Assembly: GCF_000092985.1 (NCBI RefSeq) | Contig: NC_014211.1 | Coordinates: 62,001 to 126,000, forward strand | Length of the DNA stretch: 64,000 nt | Direction of reading: 5' to 3' | Source of the DNA: Nocardiopsis dassonvillei subsp. dassonvillei DSM 43111 | GTDB taxonomy: Bacteria; Actinomycetota; Actinomycetes; Streptosporangiales; Streptosporangiaceae | Part shown: positions 53,032-60,085 of the stretch, one piece after another | Layout: each line of letters starts with the position of its first letter | How positions within the stretch are numbered: position 1 is the stretch's first letter | Made by a program: the position numbers and the translations under genes | The notes under the pieces: generated by a model | What the model was told of the DNA's origin: nothing | Database searches by the model: none | What the model saw: only the letters and a program-made list of their open reading frames with translations

Positions 53032-53963
53032 TGCCCGATCGCGTCGCGCTCCGCGGACTGCGGGCCCGCGGCCACCACGGCGTGTTCGAGTTCGAGCGTC
53101 GGGAGGGCCAGGACTTCGTGGTCGACGCGGTGCTGTACCTGGACACCGCCCCGGCGGCGGCCTCCGACGACGTGGGCGACACCGTCCACTACGGCCTGCT
53201 CGCCGACCGCCTGGTCGCGATCGTGACCGGGGAGCCGGTCAACCTGATCGAGACCCTCGCCGAGCGGCTGGCCCGGGAGTGCCTGGCCGAACCGCTGGTC
53301 GAGCGGGCGGAGGTGACGGTGCACAAGCCGTCGGCGCCCATCGAGCACGAGTTCGCCGACGTGGCCGTCACCGTGGTCCGGGAGCGGACACGGCGCGAAC
53401 CCGGCGACCTCGGGGACGCCCGGGACCCGGCGGGCGCGCAGGACCCCGCCAGGCGGCGCGCCGTACTCTCCCTGGGCTCCAACCTCGGGGACCGGATGGC
53501 CGCCCTCCAGGGGGCCGTGGACACGCTGCTGGACGGCGCGGACGCGCCGGTCCCGGTGGCGGTGTCCCCCGTCTACGAGACCGCGCCGGTGGGGGGCCCC
53601 GAACAGGGCGCCTTCCTCAACGCGGTCCTGGTCGTGGACACCGACGGTCCGCCCCGCGCCCTGCTGGAGCGCGCCCGAGCGGCCGAGCGGGCCTTCGACC
53701 GCGTCCGCGGGGTCCGGTGGGGGCCGCGCACGCTGGACGTGGACGTCATCGCGTTCGGGGACGTGCGCGACGACGACCCGGAGCTGACCCTGCCGCACCC
53801 GCGCGCCCACGAACGGGGGTTCGTGCTCCGTCCCTGGCTGGACGCCGACCCCGGGGCGCGCCTGCCCGGGAGGGGTCCGGTCGCCGACCTGCTGGAGGCC
53901 TGCGGTGAGCAGGGACTGCGCCGGCGCGACGACCTGCGGCTGCGTCTGCCGGGGCGGGACTGA
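53031..53963 (+). CDS. folBK: Fused dihydroneopterin aldolase - HPPK
   Basis: One 310-residue frame holds two consecutive folate enzymes. Residues 1-120 are FolB: DRVALRGLRARGHHGVFEFE, then NLIETLAERLA and VHKPSAPIEHEFADVAV. After a linker (about 121-138), residues about 140-310 are FolK: VLSLGSNLGDRMAALQGAVD, VYETAPVGGPEQGAFLN and RWGPRTLDVDVIAFG. The aldolase makes 6-hydroxymethyl-dihydropterin and the kinase diphosphorylates it, giving the substrate of FolP. Separate or fused genes both occur in actinobacteria. The ATG shares a base with the upstream TGA. Confidence 0.93.
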   Translation: MPDRVALRGLRARGHHGVFEFERREGQDFVVDAVLYLDTAPAAASDDVGDTVHYGLLADRLVAIVTGEPVNLIETLAERLARECLAEPLVERAEVTVHKPSAPIEHEFADVAVTVVRERTRREPGDLGDARDPAGAQDPARRRAVLSLGSNLGDRMAALQGAVDTLLDGADAPVPVAVSPVYETAPVGGPEQGAFLNAVLVVDTDGPPRALLERARAAERAFDRVRGVRWGPRTLDVDVIAFGDVRDDDPELTLPHPRAHERGFVLRPWLDADPGARLPGRGPVADLLEACGEQGLRRRDDLRLRLPGRD

Positions 53964-54445
53964 TGCCCCGGGACGAGGAGGGGCGGATGCGCCCCACCGG
54001 ATGGCGGGTCCCGTCCCTGCTGGCGGTCGTCGGCGCCCTCACCGGGGTGCTGGTCACCAACTCCCTGCCGGGGCTGCCGCTGCTGCCGTGGTCGGCGATC
54101 CCGACCCTGCTGCTGCTCGCGGTCGCCGAGGGCTACACGGCGGGGCGGACCCGCAGGCGCATCCTCCGGGAGCCGGGGACCGAGCCGATGCAGCCGCTCA
54201 GCGCGGCCCGCCTGGTCGCCCTGGCCAAGGCCAGCGCGCTGTTCGCGTCCCTGGCGCTGGGCTTCTTCGCGGGGATGGCGCTGTCGGTGTCGGACACGCT
54301 GGTGCTGCCCGTGCACCGGGAGGTGTTCCTCACCGCGCTGGGCACGGCCCTGTCGTCGGGGTTGCTGCTGGCCGCCGCCCTGTACCTGGAGCACGCCTGC
54401 AGGGTCCCCGAGGACGACGATCCGCAGGACGGCGCCCGGTTCTGA
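53963..54445 (+). CDS. DUF3180 membrane protein
   Basis: A 160-residue membrane protein with about four hydrophobic segments in two pairs separated by a basic loop (RTRRRILREPGTEPMQPLSA). DUF3180 genes follow folK in most actinomycetes, and the ATG here shares a base with the folBK stop. The function is unknown; position alone ties it to the folate operon. Confidence 0.85.
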   Translation: MPRDEEGRMRPTGWRVPSLLAVVGALTGVLVTNSLPGLPLLPWSAIPTLLLLAVAEGYTAGRTRRRILREPGTEPMQPLSAARLVALAKASALFASLALGFFAGMALSVSDTLVLPVHREVFLTALGTALSSGLLLAAALYLEHACRVPEDDDPQDGARF

Positions 54446-54526
54446 CGCCCCGGGGTCTTTCGCCCGGATTCGCCTGCGCGCCGCGTCGGTCTGCCGGTGC
54501 TTGCCCCCGGATGGTTGACTGGCTCC

Positions 54527-55063
54527 GTGGAGACCAGTGACACGACACCGCCGCCCGGGCCCTCCAGGCCACTCGACGCGGCGTTCGCACCGCCCGGGGA
54601 AGCCTCCTGGAGCCGTGTGTCGCCCGCCCTGGCCTGGTACCGCCGGATCGTGGTGGGCACGCTGTGCCTGCTCGCCGGGGGCGGGGGCGCCGTGCTGCTG
54701 CTCGTGCGGGCCTCCTGGCCCTGGGCCGCCGCCTGGGCGGTTCTGGCCGCGGCGGTCCTGGCCGCGGGCTGGGTCCTGGCCGGGCTCTTCCGCCGGTCGT
54801 GGGGCTACGCGGAGGCCGATGAGGAGCTCTACCTCACCTACGGGGTGTTCGTGAGGCAGTTGGTGGTCATCCCCTACGGCCGGATGCAGGTCGTGGACGT
54901 CACCGCCGACCTCCTCGAACAGGCCCTGGGCATCGCCACCGTGCAGGTGCGCACCGCCGCCAGCACCGCGGACACCCGGGTGGTCGGGCTGCCGCTGGCC
55001 GAGGCCGTCCGGATGCGCGACCGGCTCGCGGCGCGCAGTGAGAGCTTCTCGACGGGGTTGTAA
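54527..55063 (+). CDS. bPH2/DUF304 membrane protein (YdbS-like)
   Basis: A 178-residue protein with two adjacent membrane segments (about residues 40-85) followed by a bacterial PH domain (GYAEADEELYLTYGVFVRQL, GRMQVVDV). It is the smaller member of a YdbS/YdbT-like pair. In B. subtilis that pair helps resist an antimicrobial peptide; the role here is inferred only by similarity. The GTG at 54527 was chosen because TTGACT ends 6 bp before it and the frame upstream has no start with a ribosome site. The larger partner starts directly after its stop codon. Confidence 0.8.
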   Translation: METSDTTPPPGPSRPLDAAFAPPGEASWSRVSPALAWYRRIVVGTLCLLAGGGGAVLLLVRASWPWAAAWAVLAAAVLAAGWVLAGLFRRSWGYAEADEELYLTYGVFVRQLVVIPYGRMQVVDVTADLLEQALGIATVQVRTAASTADTRVVGLPLAEAVRMRDRLAARSESFSTGL

Positions 55064-56845
55064 GTGCACGGACCAGCTCAGCCGCCGCAGGGTCCCCCGG
55101 GCCCGCACGTCCGACCGGGGACCGCCGGGCCTCAGTGGTACCAGGGTCCTCCGGGACCGCCCTTCGGGCCGCCCGGGCCGTCGCAGCCGCCCGGTCCGCC
55201 GTTCGGTCCGCCGCAGCCGCCCGCCATGCTGCCCCCGTTCGGGTGGCGGCCCCAGCCGTCCCGGCCCCCGCGGCCGGAGGACGACGTCACCACGGGCGTG
55301 TTCCGTGCGCACTGGATGAGCGTCCCGCTCCAGGTCGTCGCGGTGACCCTGGTGTTCGTGGCGCTGGTCGGCCCCATCCTCAACACCTTCGGCTTCGCCT
55401 GGGTCGTGATGATGGCCGTGGCCGTCGTCTTCGGCACGCTCGCCTACGCTCTGCCCGCGTGGTGGTACGCCACCTTCGGGCTGCGCGAGGACCACCTGGT
55501 CGTCCACAGCGGCCTGGTCAGGCGCAGCTCGCGCGAGGTGCCGCTCAGCCGCCTCCAGGCGGTGGACGTGGTCCGGCCCCTGTTCCTCCAGGTGTTCGGC
55601 ATGGCCGAGCTGCGCATCGAGCTGGCGGGAGGCGACGGGAGCGACATCCGGCTGCGCTGCCTGCCCCGCGTCCTGGCCGAGCGCCTGCGCGTGGCGGTCC
55701 TCGCACACGCCGCCGGACTCCCCGGGCGCTCGCCCGAGGCGCCGGAGTGGCCGTTCTACCGGCTGCCCTTCCTGCTGCTGCTCGGCGCGCTGACCTTCCG
55801 CGTGCCGGTCCTGCTGTCCTTCATCGCGCTGCTCATGCTCGCCACCGCGGGCGCGGTCTTCGCGGAAGCGGGCGTGGTGGGCGCGCTCCTCCCGCTCACC
55901 CTGGGGCTGCTGCGCTACTTCTGGGGGCCCCTGGCCCGCTACACCGACTACTACGCCTCCCTCTCCTCCGACGGTCTGCGCCTGCGCTACGGCATGTTCC
56001 AGCGGCGCATGCAGACGGTCCCGCCGGGGCGCGTGCAGGCCGTGCGCGTGGTCGAGCCCCTGCTCTGGCGGGCCCTGGGCGTGGCCCGGGTCGAGGCCAA
56101 CGTGGCCGGTTACGCGGGCGCGCGCCAGGCCGACTCGTCCACCCTGCTGCCCGTGGCGCCGCGCCGCACGGCCTTCGCCCTGGTCAACGAGCTGTTCCCG
56201 GAGAGCGAGGCGGCCCATGTGCCGCTCGTGCCCAACGACAGGCCGGTGCCGAACCTGATGGGCGTGGACGAGCACCTCTTCGTCAGCACGCGCGGCCTGT
56301 TCTGCCTGGTGACCGAGATCGTCCCGGTGGAACGCGTCCAGACGGCGCGCCTGGTGGCCGGGCCGCTGGCCCGCCTGACGGGACGTGTCGCGGTGGACGT
56401 GGACACGCCCCCGGGGCCGGTCCGCGCCAGGGCCCACGGGCGCCGGGCCCGGGAGGCGCGCCGCTTCCTGGACGCGCTGACCGAGTACGGGCGCCGGGCC
56501 CGGGTGCCCGCGGCGGGCACGGAGCGCTGGGCGACCCGAGCCACCCTCACCCGCCGGACCGGGGCCGCGGGGCGGCCCCCCTTCGAGGAGGCCGGGCCCG
56601 GAGAACCCGCGTCCGCCGGGGCGGCGTCGGCGCACATCGAGGACGCGCAGGACCCGACGCGCGTCGAGGCCCCGGCTGCGGACGCGCCGCCGCCGGGCGG
56701 CCGTCCGCGTTTCCTGGCGCCGGGGGCCGAAGGTCCCGAATCCGAGGATTGGGGACCAGGGGTCGCGGAAGCCGGGAAAGACGGCACCGCCGACACCTCC
56801 GCCGAGGACGGTACGGAGGGGACCCGGGACACCCCCGAACGCTGA
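55064..56845 (+). CDS. Large bPH2/DUF304 membrane protein (YdbT-like)
   Basis: A 593-residue membrane protein. Residues 1-75 are Pro/Gly-rich (repeats of PPGPPFGPP). Three DUF304/PH domains follow, each with a membrane-segment pair before it; visible anchors are REDHLVVHSGLVRRSSREVP, SSDGLRLRYGMFQRRMQTVP and EHLFVSTRGLFCLVTEIVPV. The C-terminal 100 residues are Pro/Glu/Asp-rich. The GTG directly follows the TAA of the smaller partner, so translation is probably coupled. The proline-rich N-terminus is longer than in the Bacillus protein. Confidence 0.8.
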   Translation: MHGPAQPPQGPPGPHVRPGTAGPQWYQGPPGPPFGPPGPSQPPGPPFGPPQPPAMLPPFGWRPQPSRPPRPEDDVTTGVFRAHWMSVPLQVVAVTLVFVALVGPILNTFGFAWVVMMAVAVVFGTLAYALPAWWYATFGLREDHLVVHSGLVRRSSREVPLSRLQAVDVVRPLFLQVFGMAELRIELAGGDGSDIRLRCLPRVLAERLRVAVLAHAAGLPGRSPEAPEWPFYRLPFLLLLGALTFRVPVLLSFIALLMLATAGAVFAEAGVVGALLPLTLGLLRYFWGPLARYTDYYASLSSDGLRLRYGMFQRRMQTVPPGRVQAVRVVEPLLWRALGVARVEANVAGYAGARQADSSTLLPVAPRRTAFALVNELFPESEAAHVPLVPNDRPVPNLMGVDEHLFVSTRGLFCLVTEIVPVERVQTARLVAGPLARLTGRVAVDVDTPPGPVRARAHGRRAREARRFLDALTEYGRRARVPAAGTERWATRATLTRRTGAAGRPPFEEAGPGEPASAGAASAHIEDAQDPTRVEAPAADAPPPGGRPRFLAPGAEGPESEDWGPGVAEAGKDGTADTSAEDGTEGTRDTPER

Positions 56846-57090
56846 TGTGGTGTGCGTCACATTAAGGGGTTCTCGGGCTCCCTTTTGTGACTCACATGTC
56901 GGACATGGATGCGCACGGAAGGTGATAATTCCAGCTCGCGGTCGCGAAATGCTTTCGCGTTATGGCCACGCGGAGCGAGGGAGTATGGCTAAATGGTGAC
57001 CGAACACGAGGAGTGTTCATTGTCATACGCATAGTCAATGGTATCGACCGGTTGGCGCCCCCCGCCAACCGGTCCGACGGGAGAAACCAC

Positions 57091-57314
57091 ATGCTGAAGA
57101 AGGCTTTCGCCGCCAGTGCCATCGTCGCCGCCGCCGCGGGCGTCCTGCCATGGCCAACAGCAACGTCTCGACCTCCGGCAACGTCTCGACCTCCGGCAAC
57201 GGCAGCGTCCTGGGGGGCAACCAGGTCGTGGTCAACGTCTGCGGCAACGCCATCGCGGTCCTCGGTGTGGCCGGCGCCAACTGCGTCGACTCCGGCGCCG
57301 TCGTGAAGAACTAG
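57091..57314 (+). pseudogene. Short chaplin with a one-base frameshift in the signal peptide
   Basis: From the ATG at 57091 (GGGAG 8 bp upstream) the frame reads a normal chaplin signal, MLKKAFAASAIVAAAAGVLP, then shifts and stops at 57306 in meaningless sequence. In the next frame, from 57150, a perfect mature short chaplin follows: MANSNVSTSG, SGNGSVLGGNQ, VNVCGNAIAVLG, GANCVDSGAVVKN and a stop at 57314. Adding one base near 57146-57150 (CTGCC for CTGGCC) would rejoin them with a cleavage site after AMA. So either the gene is recently dead or the assembly has a one-base error. The NVSTSG unit is duplicated. Confidence 0.85.
57162..57197 (+). repeat. 18-bp tandem duplication in the chaplin N-terminus
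   Basis: The unit aacgtctcgacctccggc occurs twice in a row and encodes NVSTSG twice, just after the signal peptide. Slippage probably made it. Confidence 0.9.
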
Positions 57315-57748
57315 TAGCGGCTCAGGGCGGCCCGACCCGGCTCCGCCGGGCGGCGGGCTCCCGGCCGAGGCGCCATCCCGTGACGACGGGGTGGCGCCTT
57401 CGTCGTGTCCGGGTCCCGCACCCGATCCTCCCGGATCCGACCCGCGAACCCCGTCCGCGACCCGCCCCTTCCGCTCGACCGCAATCGCAATTGTCGTCCG
57501 ACTGGAAACCGTCCGGCCGGTGACGCTGCGCGCACACGCCTCCCGTCGATGTCTGGGTCTTTGTCCCGAACACACCCGAGAGGCGCGCGCACGCAGTGTG
57601 AACATAAGGATGCTTCTCGTTATAAGGCCAGTTCAAAGCGGGGAAACAAGGTCTTCCCGGGGGTAATTTCTTGAGCGGCTCCCCAGGGGGCCGCCACACA
57701 ACCAGCCGTCCGGCGGTCCCCCCGACCGGACACAGAAGGAGACGCGCA
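57315..57748. other. 434-bp spacer between the two small secreted genes
   Basis: It holds a terminator hairpin at 57368-57399 and, near its right end, an AT-rich stretch (about 57600-57670, with cgttataaggccagttc) that probably contains the promoter of the next gene. No believable reading frame is present. Confidence 0.55.
57368..57399 (+). terminator. Terminator after the broken chaplin
   Basis: A 14-bp stem with one mismatch (AGGCGCCATCCCGT with ACGGGGTGGCGCCT) closes a four-base loop GACG and is followed by TCGTCG. Confidence 0.75.
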
Positions 57749-57991
57749 GTGCTCAAGAAGACGCTCGCCACCAGCGCCGTGATCCTCGCCTCGGCCGGGG
57801 TCCTCCTCACCGCGGCACCGGCGGCCGCGAACGTCGGCACCTGGACCTCCAACCACGATTCCGAATTCAGCGGCAACCTCTCCTACATCAACGGCCTGAC
57901 GAACGGGAACGTGGGTTGCGGCAACTCCAACGCCGCCTTCGGCCAGTCCCTGGGCTCGTGCTTCAACACCGGGGTGATCATCCAGGACTGA
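57749..57991 (+). CDS. Small secreted two-cysteine protein, chaplin-like in size
   Basis: An 80-residue exported protein with signal peptide 1-28 (MLKKTLATSAVILASAGVLL, ending AAAN). The mature part of about 52 residues is Asn/Gly/Ser-rich with two cysteines (GNVGCGNSNAAFG and LGSCFNTG), and its signal peptide resembles that of the neighbouring chaplin. It lacks the GNGS..GGNQ and VNVCGN chaplin motifs, so it is not a standard chaplin; it may be a distant relative or another small surface protein. AAGGAGA lies 7 bp before the GTG. A perfect 12-bp terminator follows. Confidence 0.75.
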   Translation: MLKKTLATSAVILASAGVLLTAAPAAANVGTWTSNHDSEFSGNLSYINGLTNGNVGCGNSNAAFGQSLGSCFNTGVIIQD

Positions 57992-58029
57992 TCCTGTCGG
58001 CCCCGCGGAGGGGGTCGGCGTGCCGGGTG

Positions 58030-58058
58030 GTGGGGGCGGACGCGGTGTCCGCCCCCAC
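58030..58058 (+). terminator. Terminator after the small secreted gene
   Basis: A perfect 12-bp stem (GTGGGGGCGGAC with its complement) closes a five-base loop. It isolates the secreted gene from the pantothenate/NAD genes. Confidence 0.8.
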
Positions 58059-58177
58059 ACGCGTGCGCGGGGGCGGGTCGGCAGGTCACCGGCCGGGGAG
58101 GACTATCGTGTGCTCAGGCGCCCCGGTACGACAGGAACCGGACGCGCCCCACGCGTTCGGACCACGAGGGGGCACAC

Positions 58178-59062
58178 ATGGAGACGACGCAGGGACGCCC
58201 CGCCCGCCTGCGGATCGGCGTCATCGGATCCGGCCGGGTCGGCTCCGTCCTCGGACAGGCCCTCGGCCGGGCCGGGCACAAGGTCGTCGCCGCCTCCGCG
58301 GTCTCCGACGCCTCCCGTGCCCGCGTCGCCGACCGCCTGCCCACCGCGCGCGTGCTCGAACCGGCTCAGGTCGCCGAGGCCAGCGACCTCGTCCTGCTCA
58401 CCGTCCCCGACGACGCCCTTCCCGAACTCGTCGAGGGGCTCGCCTCCACCGGCACCGACCTGCGCGGCAAGATCCTCGTCCACGCCAGCGGCGCCCACGG
58501 CTACGGTGTCCTGGCCCCCGCCACCCTCGTCGGCGCGCTGCCCCTCGCGCTCCACCCCGCCATGACCTTCACCGGGCGCGACGAGGACGTCGACCGCCTC
58601 GCCAACTGCGCGTTCGGCGTCACCGCGCCCGAGCAGCTGCGCCCCATCGCCGAGGCCCTCGTCGTCGAGATGGGAGCCGAACCCGTGTGGATCACCGAGG
58701 ACAAGCGCACCCTCTACCACGCGGCCCTCGCCGGGGGCGCCAACCACCTGGTCACCCTGGTCTCCGACAGCGCCGCCCTGCTCGCCTCCGCCGGGGTCCC
58801 CGAACCCGGCCGCATGCTCGCGCCCATGCTCAGCGCGGCCCTGGACAACGCCCTGCGGCTGGGCATCCACGGGCTCAGCGGCCCCGTCCTGCGCGGCGAC
58901 GCCGGAACCGTCGCCGGGCACATCGAGCAGCTGCGGGAGAACGCCCCCGAGAGCGTGGCCAGCTACGTCGAACTCGCCCGGCTCACCGCCGACCGCGCCA
59001 TCAACGCCGGAATGCTCAAGCCCGAGGACGCCGCGCGCCTGCTCGACGTCCTCCGCCGCTGA
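58178..59062 (+). CDS. Rossmann-fold DUF2520 protein
   Basis: A 294-residue protein with an N-terminal NAD(P)-binding Rossmann domain (RIGVIGSGRVGSVLGQALGR, residues 12-31) and a C-terminal DUF2520 helical domain (YHAALAGGANHLVTLVSDSA near residue 180). The fold resembles 6-phosphogluconate- and ketopantoate-reductase-like enzymes. In many actinobacteria this gene precedes panC, as here (65 bp gap), so a role in pantothenate synthesis is possible but unproven. ACGAGGGGGCACAC precedes the ATG. Confidence 0.85.
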   Translation: METTQGRPARLRIGVIGSGRVGSVLGQALGRAGHKVVAASAVSDASRARVADRLPTARVLEPAQVAEASDLVLLTVPDDALPELVEGLASTGTDLRGKILVHASGAHGYGVLAPATLVGALPLALHPAMTFTGRDEDVDRLANCAFGVTAPEQLRPIAEALVVEMGAEPVWITEDKRTLYHAALAGGANHLVTLVSDSAALLASAGVPEPGRMLAPMLSAALDNALRLGIHGLSGPVLRGDAGTVAGHIEQLRENAPESVASYVELARLTADRAINAGMLKPEDAARLLDVLRR

Positions 59063-59127
59063 GACGCCGCCGGGTCCGGCGCGCGCACGGCCGCCGCGAC
59101 GCAGAACACCACCACGGGAAACCACCG

Positions 59128-59997
59128 ATGACCGCACCGCACCCCGCCGCCCCCGCCCCCCTCGTCGCGCACACGCCCGACGAGCTGCGCCGCGCCCTCA
59201 CGGGCGCCGGGCGCGTCGCCCTCGTCCCCACCATGGGCGCCCTGCACGAGGGCCACCGCAGCCTCATGCGCCTGGCCCGCGAGCGCGCCGACACCGTGGT
59301 CGTCAGCGTCTTCGTCAACCCGCTCCAGTTCGGGCCCAACGAGGACTTCGACCGCTACCCGCGCACCCTGGACACCGACACCGCCGTGTGCGCGGAGGAG
59401 GGCGTCGACGTGGTCTTCGCCCCCGGAGTCGACACCATGTACCCCGCCGAGCAGACGGTCACCGTCCACGCGGGCGCGATGGGCGACCGGCTGGAGGGCG
59501 CCTCCCGCCCCGGGTTCTTCACCGGCGTGCTCACCGTGGTCAGCAAGCTCCTGCACCTGGTCGGCCCGGACCTCGCGGTCTTCGGCAGCAAGGACGCCCA
59601 GCAGCTCGCCGTGGTCCGCCGCATGGCCGCCGACCTCAACATGCCCGTGGAGATCGTCGGCGCGCCCACCCTGCGCGACCCCGACGGCCTGGCCACCTCC
59701 AGCCGCAACGTCTACCTCTCCGGGGCCGAGCGCACCAGTGCCCTGTCCCTGTCCCGCGCCCTGGAGGCGGGCCGCGCCGCCGTCCCGGGGGGCCCCGACG
59801 CCGTCCGCGCCGCGGCCCGGGCCGTCCTGGACGACGCGGCCGGGGCCGAACCCCCCGTCGAACTCGACTACCTCGCGTTGGTGGACCCCGCCACCTTCGC
59901 CGACGTCCCCGCCGACCACACGGGCGAGGCCGTCCTGGCCGTCGCCGCCCGCGTGGGCGCGACCCGGCTCATCGACAACGTGTCCCTGACCCTCTAG
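59128..59997 (+). CDS. panC: Pantothenate synthetase
   Basis: A 289-residue enzyme that joins pantoate and beta-alanine using ATP. Signatures are LVPTMGALHEGHRSLMRLAR, VVSVFVNPLQFGPNEDFDRYPRT-type block (given in part), EGASRPGFFTGVLTVV, FGSKDAQQLAVV and the KMSKS-like ATSSRNVYLS. The ATG at 59128 follows GGGAAACCACC. The panD gene that often follows panC in actinobacteria is not present between it and nadB. Confidence 0.96.
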   Translation: MTAPHPAAPAPLVAHTPDELRRALTGAGRVALVPTMGALHEGHRSLMRLARERADTVVVSVFVNPLQFGPNEDFDRYPRTLDTDTAVCAEEGVDVVFAPGVDTMYPAEQTVTVHAGAMGDRLEGASRPGFFTGVLTVVSKLLHLVGPDLAVFGSKDAQQLAVVRRMAADLNMPVEIVGAPTLRDPDGLATSSRNVYLSGAERTSALSLSRALEAGRAAVPGGPDAVRAAARAVLDDAAGAEPPVELDYLALVDPATFADVPADHTGEAVLAVAARVGATRLIDNVSLTL

Positions 59998-60085
59998 GCC
60001 GACCCCGCCCCGCGTCCCAGGGGTGGGCCGGATCCCCCGCACACCAGCGCCGCGTACCGGCGGCACCCCGGAAGAGAGAACACGG

